Of a stretch of 64,000 bases of DNA, positions 33,160-44,011 are shown in pieces. Made by a program: the position numbers and the translations under genes. The notes beneath the pieces are model-generated. The model was not told the DNA's origin. It ran no database searches and was given only the letters and a program-made list of their open reading frames with translations. The DNA lies in the NCBI GenBank assembly GCA_947579665.1, contig OX388350.1, positions 82,975,152 through 83,039,151 on the forward strand. Direction: 5' to 3'. Source of the stretch: Sympetrum striolatum. Lineage: Eukaryota > Arthropoda > Insecta > Odonata > Libellulidae. The first letter of the stretch is position 1. Each line of letters opens with the position of its first letter.

Positions 33160-35924
33160 TCGGAATTCCACTTTCCGGTCTTTAGTTGTTATAAAATAAA
33201 TTCGGACTGAATTGCCTGTATTAGTATCTCACAGAAAACGGAATCCAATGAAATAAAGATATTTCCCAACCAAGGAAGGCTCATGAGGAAGAAGTCAGAA
33301 CCATCCAATTACACCGCAGGTGCTGCTTTCCACCCTATTAGCCTCCCTTTTGCTGAGAATTCGCTTGTTACTATTGGCTTCAAAGATTTTCATTTTAATC
33401 GTGATATGGAACAGCTCCATCAAACATACCTAATGATAACGACAAGGAATTTACGACGAAAATTCTATTTCGATCAAAACGTTAAATTAAAATGCCACCG
33501 TTGACGGTGATGTAATAAACACAGTAAACCTTAGAAAGGCGATGGTATTTCGAAATAAACTCTGTCGTGCGATTCAACTATATCGAGCTATCTCTTCCTT
33601 AGATGTTTTGAGCAAAGCAATTATTTTATAGCAAAATGAAGTCTAAAGATTGGTTCAGTTATGTTACGTTCAATCATTTTAACTGTAGCTCAAAAGTAGC
33701 ATTTTTCGGGGGGTATTTGCGTTTTCTTTCCTAGCTATTGACGGACAAAATCACCGCTGTCTATAATCAAATGGTGGATGGATGCTGGCTAAATCAAATG
33801 GTGAATACTAGGGTGGAGCGATTTTCTGATCGAAATATTATTTCCAGCAAAGGTGGCCCACCCACTTTGAAATTACAAATATTTTTTTTTTCGAAATAAA
33901 AAAAATTCCTTCTCTGAGAATTTTCGTCTCAAAGTTTAGAAATTTCGACAAAAACATCAAAATTGTCATACATTTTATTTCGCTTCAAATGACCATATTT
34001 TTGCGCAGAAAGGTGTCACTTGAAAAGAAAGCTGATGATCAAGCCTCAATATGCCATTTATTTGCCTCTGGAGGTGGCTGAGATGGGACTAGCGAAGTAG
34101 GAAAATTTGAACTCTTTTGCAGCACTTTCCGTCCTCGTCAAATCCTTCACATGGTGGTACGTAGTAAGCTTTGCTGTTTCGCACTAATTTATAACATTTA
34201 ATGTCTTATTTGTTGTATATATATATTGTTATTATATTTATGAGTGCATCATGACCCAGCTTAAAGATTGATTTCCTTGGTAGGGAGGAAGGAGGGGACA
34301 CCGACACCGGTTTAATCCTTTGAATATTCGAGAGCTTTCATGATTAGAGGAAAATTTGACGTTATATACGTTGTTTTCGTTGGTTTTGATATTAAAGCTC
34401 TTTAAGAATGTGGTAAATCTATTTTTTAATAGTCAGCCGATGAAAAAATATATTCTCTCAATTCTCCATCGCTTAAAATGTCTGCTTAAAATCATCTTGT
34501 TCTATTATCAAAACTTGTCGATGTTCAAATCCCATTTTCTATGAATTCTTTCAGGATCTATAATTGGGAGCAAAATTATTTTCAAAACAAACACGATTCA
34601 CGTCCAAAGGTCAGTAAATATTATAAGTATGCCGTTGAAATCGGTGCTGCGCTATTTAATCAACGAATCCATTCACGAATTTCAGTAACCCATTGACTTA
34701 TGGAATACTTCGGGGTTCGGTAAAGTTAGTCTTATTTTCACGCCAATAAAATGTTGATTTCTGAAAGGAATGATGGCGCAACTTGAGTAGCAAATGCAAG
34801 AGGCGATTCGATGGCCTCGGACGTCGTTAAACCATCACGGGCCAACTGTCAATTCCAGCGAGTGCACTTCGGTTAACAATGGGGATGACCGAGTGGTCCT
34901 TCAGGGGCCCAATTGGTCTTCTTCGACGAGGCCCCCATCTGATAGAAGTTTGCCAACATTTCGAGATATCACGCAGCAGCACCCTCAATCGAAAGAAGGC
35001 GCTTGATAAGAAGGTTTGCACTTTATTGTCGATATTCTGTTGAAGCGGATCATCCGTAATTGTCGCTCGTTGATGCGTCTTGATTCTATTTCACAGTTTC
35101 CTGAGAACAATTCCCCCAATTTGAAGGACCTTCAGAACCAATTGAAATCCTCGCCATTCTTAACGCACTCAAACTTCGCCTAATTTTAATAATTGTGGTT
35201 TTAATTCGAAAAAAATACACCAAAAGTAGAATCCTTCGCACACGGATTTTATGTGTAAATTATACATTCATAAATCTGTTTTTTTATTTAATACGACGTA
35301 TTAAGATATTTATCATATCATTGGGAGGTTTCTCTTAATATTAATATAAAACCATTTTTGTGAAAAATTTTCAGAACTAAGTTAAATAATTAAAATAGCA
35401 AAAAAAGGCTTAAAAAAGAGAGTACTGTAAATAAAAACTGCATCGTGATCGGAAAATGAGTTGATTAAGTGACAATGGTGATCGGAAGAGAGGAAAAGAC
35501 TGGAATTGATTCTTTTAAATATATATCTTGATAAAACATGAAGTCAACCTAACTCGTGATAGCAGACAGTGACAGAATGTTCTAAGCTCTGAGAGAATTT
35601 CAATGCGATTCTTCAGCTATTTAAATAGTATCATGCTTCTCTTGAAGATTAATTCAGATGGGCGATTAAGCGATTTTAGAAACCGCCATTAAAATGTGCA
35701 AAACTGCAAAAATTGGGAATCTTTGAAAACGATAATGTCCTTCATGATTTACGTCATATGACATCCTTTCGTTATTTCATCGATACTAATAAAATGCGTT
35801 GATTTTAGGAACCTGATATAAAAACACTGAAAGAGACGAATTATAATATAAATAAAACGTGTATCAAGTAGTGTTACAGATTCTCCATCACATTCATGGG
35901 AAGGGTCAGCAAGACAATCACTAA
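33160..35924. other. Unassigned DNA with a GC-richer ORF at 34794-35006
   Basis: Mostly AT-rich without recognised features. Around 34745-35010 the composition is richer in G+C, and both strands carry open frames of 64-70 codons (34794-35006 plus, 34827-35021 minus). Neither shows a motif I recognise. An old coding or repeat-derived fragment is possible. Confidence 0.35.
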
Positions 35925-36462
35925 GGCATATCGCCCACTGAAGAAATGGATTTCATGAAACCAATTTCGTGAAAAGTGAAACAATGGTTTCAAGAAACCA
36001 TTTAATTCAAATGCTGAGAAGTTCGCCCACTGCGTTTCTTAACCGTTTGGTTGCGCAACCGGCATTTCCAGAAACACATCGGAATGGTTTCATGTATCGC
36101 TCATTTCACGAAACGTGTCTATCACAACGTGTGTTCGAGCCCCCGCAGAAGCACTGGCAGAAGCGAAACTCAACTTCTCCACCTCTTCAATTAACGTTTC
36201 AATTGAATTTTTTGATATGAAAGACATTCTATAGAATATCTGAAAATTTTCAGGATCTACAGATAGTTTGTTGGCCACAGCATAACTGCTATATTGCCTG
36301 TCACGGATTAGAGGATGTACTTTTGTTTCCTTTTTCTGTTTTTTAACCACCATCAAAGCATAAAAAATCCTTTTCATCGCTCATACATTAGACATTGGTT
36401 TCACGAAACGCGTTTCATGTAATACATTTCATGAAACTAGTTTCTTCAGTGGGCGACCTGCC
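35925..36462. mobile_element. PIF/Harbinger-type DNA element, 538 bp, TAA duplication
   Basis: Terminal inverted repeats GGCAnnTCGCCCACTGAAG... (about 22 bp, differing at the two n positions) lie at 35925-35946 and 36441-36462. They are flanked by TAA at 35922-35924 and 36463-36465, the 3-bp TWA-type duplication of PIF/Harbinger elements. Inside each end are several copies of TTTCATGAAA/TTTCGTGAAA palindromes, plausible subterminal transposase sites. The minus strand carries a transposase-like remnant. The element is too short to be autonomous; it is an internally deleted copy. Confidence 0.8.
36090..36377 (-). pseudogene. Harbinger transposase N-terminal remnant
   Basis: A 95-codon frame lies inside the 538-bp element. 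Residues about 20-68 contain KVHPLIRDRQ, SVDPENFQIFYRMS and IETLIEEVEKL in order. This fits the N-terminal pattern of Harbinger nucleases (WVHP..R....G....L...L..D...F..YFRM....F..LL). The catalytic DDE domain is absent, so it cannot encode an active enzyme. The family call rests on motif order together with the TAA duplication. Confidence 0.65.
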
Positions 36463-36556
36463 TAAGAAATCATTTGAACTCTCATTGAGAGCAATCGTGA
36501 ATCAGGTTTTCGTCGAAGCTCAGCTTCTCTCCATTAACGACCCTTTTATTGTCCGC

Positions 36557-36710
36557 TTGCCATATAGTGGCGGTCGCAACGCAGAGAGTACACTGGCAGT
36601 GGGCAAACAAATTATCGCTCCAAATCGGTTATTGCGCATGCGCGTTGCACTCCTCCCTATCTCCACTTTTCTATCCTCTCACGTGACGTCATCCGCCACT
36701 ATACGGCGAA
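36557..36710. mobile_element. Second copy of the TATAGTGGCGG MITE, 154 bp
   Basis: Ends TTGCCATATAGTGGCGG (36557-36573) and CCGCCACTATACGGCGAA (36693-36710) match the MITE at 6185-6333. The interior CCAAATCGGTTATTGCGCAT is the reverse complement of the corresponding interior there, so the copies are in opposite orientation. This copy is more diverged at its left end. It lies 95 bp beyond the Harbinger element. Confidence 0.8.
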
Positions 36711-39244
36711 AGGACTTCCTTATAATAAATAGATTTCATCGGAGCTCCGGAAATCGGGCAATTCCACGCCCGAATTTCATCCACATTTCCAAAATTGATG
36801 ATTCTTTTGGTATTCCAAGAACGACTGAGCGATCAGCAAAAACAAACGCCAAATCCTAATTATACGTGTCCTTTTCCAACTCCACACGTCCGTGGAGTCC
36901 GCCGATCATTGGTTTTTTGGGGAATGGGATACGTCTTCATTAAATTCAAGTGGGTAACGCATTCGCATTTGGTGATTACTGGTTCGATTACTGGCGAATA
37001 TCATTTTTGCTGGATGACCGTAGCCTTTAAAGAAAATTAGCACTATTGCTGTAAGGAAAGAAATTGGAACGTAACTGTTTATAAATTAGAAGAAAATGTT
37101 CGAAGAATCGAGCCCTGAAGCATTTAATTGGGGTGTTTCTTGTAAGAGGGGAGTTTCTGTTGTTTCCGGTGGCAACGAGATCGCCTACAAAATTGTAATC
37201 AACTGGTGATCACAGCAACTATTTAAAAATGGGAAGGCATCTGTAATGGGAGATTGGTATGCAGGTTTTAATGCATATTGAGCTCTTTTAATCCCTTGCA
37301 ATACCAAATGCCATAAGCAGTCCAATGTGGACAGATATTAAACGAATATAAACAGATATTTTATGACAGAATAATAGTAAAAACAGCGAGAATGTTATTT
37401 TAAAATAACAAAACAGCATTAAACCAGTACCAAACGAAAATCGGAAAGAAATGAAACATTTATTATACAAATGGATGAAGTCAGTACAAAAGGTTGAGTC
37501 CGACAATTCGATGGGTTCAATTAAAAGAAGCATTTTGAGCGATCTGTTTGGACATGTTATATTTTATGTACTCATATATAGTTTTACTTAAAATGTTTTC
37601 GTTTTCGTAATCTCGCCAAATGAGTTTTCATCGATGTATCCAATAAAAATACCATAGCCATCGCATAAGCCATTTCATGTATGTTCCATGGTTTCCATTT
37701 CATTAACATTTACTAAAAAGAGCGAAAAAGTATAAATAAATCCGTAACTTTTTTATTCCAAAAATATATAAAAGGGATCTTTACGGTTCTATAGCGTTAT
37801 GAACATCATTTAATCAATTTGCGCACAATATTTTTTTTTCGATCAAGTGAATCGTTGCAATACTTGCGAATAGGTTTCCTTTCAAGTTTTACTTGTAAGC
37901 TCGTCACCAATCGAAATAAATCCGTCTATTAATCTATATCTTAGCTATTTTATCATTTACGAACGGAAACGTAGAAAGTGAAACTTGAGACTTTTCGATG
38001 AGAATATTTTTAGTGTGTGAACTTGTCCTTGAATTGATGCACGTAAAAGGAAATTTCGACGGAAGAGATTTCCTTGCTTATAACAGTCCGATATTTGAGA
38101 TGTGACCACTCCAGTTTATCACAATAAAGCCCTTGGACTCTCTACAGAATGCGTTTTAGTATTTGCAGGAGGGGTGGTCGGATGCTGGGTCGGACATTCT
38201 TTCCTGACGCGGTGGCGTACATAAGGAATAAAGAGACGCTATCAAATGAATATTCGTTTTAATAATAAATTAACATTCACTAAAGTAACACTGGTCAAAG
38301 ATGGGCGAAACACTCACATTACTCTTATCCGAGTGCTAGTCGAGGAGAAAACAGACGAAGCCATCCAAAATTTTACTATCCTTAGCGCTCTTATTACTTT
38401 AAATTCTAAATTCTTTTCTTTTCTTTCTTAATTTTCATATCTGTACCTTCTGCATTCGCACAGTTTTCCAATCATCGTGGATCAAATTCTTGTTCTTTTT
38501 CAAACTCCTACATTCTTCTTTCTTATGTCTTCGTAAAATATTTGCCAAAAGATGTAGCCATCTCGCTAAAAAAGGAATGTCGCTCCGGGGACTTGGAATC
38601 GGAGAATTTTAGGATGTTCCAGTTAGAAACATAAGAGCGTGTCCTTTTTATGTCTCCAAACCGCAAGGAAATGTCCTCAGAATGTCACATGCTCAGGTCA
38701 CCGCAAATGTTGCTTTTGGAGAGGAATTGGGCGATGAGCAACGCTTGGAACTTAAAGGATTGATTGGAAGCCACTATCGGTGGCCCAAATGGCCTTTTTA
38801 ATTATATCGCAAAACTTAGAAATTCAAAAATTTCAAAATTACATTTATTTTATATTTCCTTTGCATTGTTACGAGACAAACCCAACTATATTGAACTATA
38901 AAAACCATACTAAAGTCACAAGAATATCAGTAATATACGAAATTATATTTATTACTAATACGGAGATTGTTTGCTTCGTCCCGGTTTTTAACTTTCTTGT
39001 GCCTAATTCGGAAATTTTATTTTTGGACTGTTATCTATTCTCCTTGAACTGATTGTCAGTTTTTAAGTTGAATTTTAAGAGATTTTTTTCTGTTGTTTTT
39101 GGGCTAAAACGGTCGTTTCGCTTTTGATCCCAACTCTTACCTTATTCCATCCGAGGCCACATCCGTCGAATTGACTGTCGATCACATTGGCGATTCGTCG
39201 AAAGTGAATTGTAGAAAAACGAAATGAATACTGAGATGAAATGA
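36711..39244. other. Unassigned AT-rich DNA
   Basis: No gene or repeat recognised. Open frames up to 90 codons are AT-driven and featureless. Confidence 0.4.
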
Positions 39245-39254
39245 AGAAGAAAAA

Positions 39255-39325
39255 GTCTGCCGTAGCCGAAACTCGAACCCGGATACTGGGGAATGGCTAA
39301 GTTAAAGCCAAGACATCCTGGGAAA
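39255..39325 (-). mobile_element. tRNA-derived SINE head (fragment)
   Basis: On the minus strand CCGGGTTCGAGTTTCGGC (B box at about 39267-39284) is preceded by TTGGCTTTAACTTAGCCATT, which resembles a degraded tRNA D-arm/anticodon region, and followed by TACGGCAGAC. This arrangement is common in arthropod tRNA-derived SINEs. The body and tail were not identified. Confidence 0.55.
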
Positions 39326-39345
39326 ACAATAGACAGTCAAGAAAC

Positions 39346-41460
39346 GCACTGACACCTGAAATTTTCTGCAAATATTGGTCATCCGAGAAATCAGCCGTTA
39401 AGAGTAAGAAATAATTAAAAGACGTATCATGTATTAGGGAAAATAATGGGCTGAAATATAACACAAGCAAGGCAAATTGAAGTATTTGCTTGAAATAAGT
39501 TCAAGTAATGGAAAACTTAATGGCGCAACGCGGAGGATTGTCTTTAAATGACGAATTGCAGCCGAAGTCGATATATTTCTTATCTAGATTGTACCTCCGG
39601 AAATATGAAGAAGCATTCCACCACTTACGGAGGCAAATTTCAGCCAAATGTGAATCACAAACCACGATCATGTAAATTCTTTCCAAATGTGAGTCTGCGT
39701 TAGGAGAAAAGAACAAATTATCCTTCCTAAATCTTTCATAATTTGACTTGACAGAATACAGCATACTACATTCCTTGAATTAGATGAATGTAAATGCTTT
39801 AAATGTAAGCAAGTTCTCTCGCGAAAAACTGCCCAAAAGCGGCAGAAGATGAAATGTAAGAAACTCGACTGGACCGACATTCATGTCATATTGAGATCTT
39901 TCTCGAGAACTCCGAAGAATTGAATTTGGCTGAAAGCAAACCTACTTCCCGACACTCTTTCTAACGCTCCCGCTGATCCTAGACTCACCATTTTCTCGTC
40001 CCGCAAAAACAATGAGAAAACACGAGGTGAGGCGTCTCCAATGAAAATTAAAAGAAAGAACTTGAATTCATTCTAAGAAATGGAGCTCAACCGAAGGGCC
40101 AAAGGATCGATTCCACAATTGACGGCTTCTTGAAAAGGGAAGGTTGAGATATGAAGCAGTTAGGCGTTTTTCTAACGGTGCTAGTTGTCCAGAGAGGGAA
40201 GCCATTCTTAAGAAAAAAGGAATAATAACAGCAGAAGTATATTTCTATATTTATATATAAGTATATTTTATTTATTAAAACTATCACTATCACAGCAATC
40301 ACCATTTCCATCCTCAATAAATTCACTTTCACCTTAGGATAGAATTCCAAAGGATTCAGTCCCTTCCGTGAATCGGAACATAAATAATTATAAATAACTA
40401 GAAAATAAGAATTCACATTTTCCATTGAAGAGCCTACGTTCGCTCTTAAAAGCCTTAATAGGAGAAATCAAATTTAGAGCCGATTTATAATTTAATATGC
40501 TAATTCGACGCTATCTCGAATCGGAAGGAATATCGACGATAATATATTCCTATTTAACTTTCTCTCTTTTGGTTTTTCTCTTCATTTAGTGCGATCTTAA
40601 TTTTAAATAAATTTGGGAAAAGTGCTCCGAAACATATTTGTATTTGAATTATACACATATTTCTACGGATATTATTTTAAGGAGGAAGGTCTTTAACCAT
40701 TCTACCTGTCTTGGCATATTGAAGCGAACATTGGGTGTTCAATACAGCAATAACCCAGCGACTTCAGACAACGCAAAGGAGCGCTGCATGCTGGGAATCA
40801 CAATTTGAGATGCACTGTGATGAGGTTAAAATTTCAAAACTGAATAATTAAGGTCGACGCAGCTGATTGACGCTAGATTGGAAAAAGGAGGACGAAATTC
40901 GTTGGGTAATCAAGACAGATGATATTCTTTTCTTGTCTTCAGAAGTCTTTTTGTACGTCAAGTTGCGGCTTTGCGGCGTTTGAGGTTGAAATTCAGAGCC
41001 GGCGAATTTGACGCCACCTGGCGACACGAAACATAATTATCAGATTTCACCGTTTGTCCATCACAAGAAAATTAATCGGAGAATTTTCCTGAGTGAATTC
41101 TTGGAAAATTTTCCAATCGGAACGCGCCAATATTCTACTTACTCTCACACTTTTAAGGAGTCAATTCTTTCCAATTAATGTCTCTCTGCTTTTTAGAGAT
41201 AATGAAGGTTGAGATGAAACGGAAGTAAATAATGGTGATTACTATTAATTTTGATCACTCGATTCACGCACATTCGTGCAGGCAATTTCTACCGATGTGA
41301 GTGAGGACGCGAAATACCTCATTCTTACCGAATTCCCACTCTAAAGCTTTCGGTAGTAAATGTTCATATTGGCTTTATATGAGCTGAATATTTTACGCTG
41401 AGGCAAAAACTATCGATGGACAGAGGTTAGCGTTTATATTTATATATATATTGGGTAGTT
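39346..41460. other. Unassigned AT-rich DNA
   Basis: No feature supported. The 112-codon minus frame at 40087-40425 is low in complexity and hydrophobic in parts, with no family resemblance. Confidence 0.4.
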
Positions 41461-41740
41461 TTTGAGATGGTCCAAAGCAGCTCGTTTTGTTGGAGGAGGT
41501 TTCAGGTTCATCACTGATTAAAACACACCTCGGGTGGAATTAGGTGTGAAAATTTGATTGCTGACGGAAGCTTTATCAATCGGTTCAGAACTGTTAGACG
41601 AAGAAAATTGCATAGTCATTCGAGTAAACGACGAACGCGATTTCCAAGAAGCATCGACAAAACTTTGCAAGAAGGTAATCGCTAAAACAGGTAATTACTT
41701 CTGATCGTTATCTCTACAGTCTATTAGATAAGCTTAAATT
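41461..41740 (+). mobile_element. Decayed fragment of the CR1/Jockey-like LINE, C-terminal region
   Basis: It matches the region of the 5041-6051 LINE that encodes the C-terminal part of the reverse-transcriptase protein. Landmarks are GAGATGGTCCAAAGCAGC near the left end, GAACGCGATTTCCAAGAAGC at about 41635, and AAGGTAATCGCTAAAACAGG with TAATTACTTCTGATCGTTAT following. Small deletions break the frame. With the fragments at 5041 and 29369 this gives three copies of one family in 64 kb. Confidence 0.8.
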
Positions 41741-42639
41741 ATACCATTGATGCTGTGGAAATGTATTTAATTTTAAAATTTTACGATGCTGAGCTCGAGA
41801 ATATTGGGCATTCGTTGTTCTTTTGTTTGCTGCTCAATTGCATTTACTGGAGTCCAAGATGGACGTGAAGGAGATATTTCTTTTGCGTATTGTATAATTA
41901 AAGAAACAATTGACATAAGAGAGGTCGACTAAAGGTTAAAAGTTGACTTCGGGATCTCCTTTAATCTAAATTACTTCTCTTGTAGGTTTGTTTCGTATTA
42001 TTTCCAATGAAGTGAGAATTATCTGAAAATCCGATAGACTGGTTCACTTAACATATGAATTCGTTTTCATTCGTACAATGTGGCACTACTAAAGTAACTG
42101 CTAAAGGCTTCCAAGTGCAGCTTGCCACCGGATATCTAATTAAGGATTGTTTTGGTGGCCTTCGGATGGGTCTCCAGACCCTGGAATAAGTGTCCAGATT
42201 ATAAGAACGAACTGCTAATTTAAGTGGAAACTTGCATCGACGTCACTCTTGTATAATATTTCCTTATTTTAGCGGACTTCATTTTTCTTCCTATGAAGTT
42301 CATCAAAATATTTTTTCCCTTATTGGCGGTTGGAGCGATGTTTGCCCATCCATCTCAACTTATGGCAGTTGCGTTCTTAGTTATTCTTATTTTTGTATCA
42401 TCTCAAAACGCATTGATTGACCCGTTGTCCGATCAAATATAATAAACACGAGCTAAAACTACTTGGTGTCGCTAAGCCATTGCTACTGCAAAAAGTGGAA
42501 ATCGGAGCCCGCACCCCCGTAGATCGTGACAACTTCTCAGCTTAACCTCATTAGCCTTTTTATGTCTTCCCTAAGTCCCCAGCGAAGGTGAGATATCTTA
42601 GGGTCGGTTTTAGAGAGCCACAAGTTTAGAATAATTTCC

Positions 42640-42830
42640 AAAAGAATGTTGTGGGCGGATATTCGGAAATTTTTTGGAGTGCTTCCCGGGACAGTAGAGT
42701 ATTGACAATCTCTATATTGTTAGTACATGTGCCTTTGTATCATAAACGAGAAGGACTTTTTTCGGCATGGTGCTGAATTTGACGCCATGCTGACACAAAA
42801 TTCTCCTGTATAAAACGCATTGCGTAGAAC
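42640..42830 (+). repeat. Fossil F-E monomer segment of the B-box array family
   Basis: From ATGTTGTGGGCGGATATTCG through AAATTTTTTGGAGTGCTTCCCGG to AGTAGAGTATTGACAA it follows the second half of an F monomer. The part around 42776-42795 (GAATTTGACGCCATGC) then occupies the place of the E box, and AAAACGCATTGCG follows where AAAATGCATTG is expected. The E core is destroyed. By-eye alignment only. Confidence 0.5.
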
Positions 42831-42849
42831 GTAAGTAATTTTTTAAAGC

Positions 42850-43955
42850 AGTTTCGGATATGAAAGATGATTGTCGCTTGGTACGGCAACTTTTGGTTGT
42901 ATAACGATTATACGCACCTTGGATTTTCTAGAATCACCTCCAGCGAAATGTGTAGGAACATTGGGAATGATTCAACTCATTCAATAACTGTAATATTGTC
43001 ATACTCTGAACGGAATGGAGTGTTACGACGTTGAGCTTAACTCGAGAAATATCCCTAAAAATATCCTTATTGTACATATATCCAGAAGGGTTTGACAACA
43101 CCACTGCTATATTCAATCATCGAAACAATTCATGCAATCGCACTTCACTTCTTTGCTGTTATTGAGAGGGTATTGTTAGCCTTCAATACTTCAGAATAAT
43201 TTCCGAACAATAAATGTAATGTAACTGACAAACGAAATATATTGAAAATAATTTCAAGCATCAATACAATTAGTATTAAACTATATGTATTCGAACTGTG
43301 TGTTTGGGTTAAGAAGGTTGGTGAGACATTCTTATAAATTCCCCATTCTCTGAAGATACTCTCGTAGAGGGTGAAATACGTATAAGAACTCCCAAGTCCT
43401 GGTTTGATGGTTTTTCGACTCCTTCTTTTTACATTTTGAGTGCGTTCCTTTTTCGGAGATGTTTAAAAGCTGATTTCTACTTTTCCTCGGGGGGAGAACA
43501 AGGCTCTGCTTTTACCTTTTGTGGAAAGGTATGTACTTGTCTTATTCAATTCCACTGTTTCACCAGATTTTACTTCAGGAGATACATATAAGTGTATTTT
43601 TATTATTCTTGTTACGGATTCGCTTTTCCAATTATATTATGAAATTACCACTTTTATTATTGGGTACAATATTCAATAGTTGTCGCGGAAAAAATGTTAT
43701 TCGCTTAATATTTTATATTCGCTTAATATTCAGCATTCAACAAATAAAACGAGAGAACGTATTATTTAATGTGGGAATTAATATTGTTAATAATAAAGTC
43801 GGCAGTAATGTAAATAGTTCGATTTTTAAACGGGAAGAATAATTCATTATTCGGCGTACATTGTATTAAATATTAAAACCAAATTAAATATAATCCATTC
43901 TCTGTAACGAAAGATTTCGGTCATTATAAACAAATTCATGTCGTTGAAAAAAGAT
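42850..43955. other. Unassigned AT-rich DNA
   Basis: No feature supported; the 107-codon plus frame at 43519-43842 is AT-driven and hydrophobic with no recognisable motif. Confidence 0.4.
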
Positions 43956-44011
43956 TTTTACTTTTCCACAAGGTGGAAAACCTTTTTTCCAACCTTGTGG
44001 AAAAGTAAAAA
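43956..44011. repeat. Hairpin, ~26-bp arms
   Basis: TTTTTACTTTTCCACAAGGT then GGAAAA is followed almost at once by TTTTCCAACC and TTGTGGAAAAGTAAAAA, forming an inverted repeat with a very short loop and one unpaired base. No coding role. It may be the core of a small foldback element. Confidence 0.8.

Noticed and set aside
36395..36859. 154-codon plus-strand frame
   Set aside because: It spans the right end of the Harbinger element and the whole second MITE, so it is a composite of repeats.
42480..42560. Possible SINE head (GGAGCCCGCACCCCCGTAGA)
   Set aside because: It resembles the tRNA-like SINE region after a B box, but the box itself (GGAGCCCGC) is too altered to support a call.
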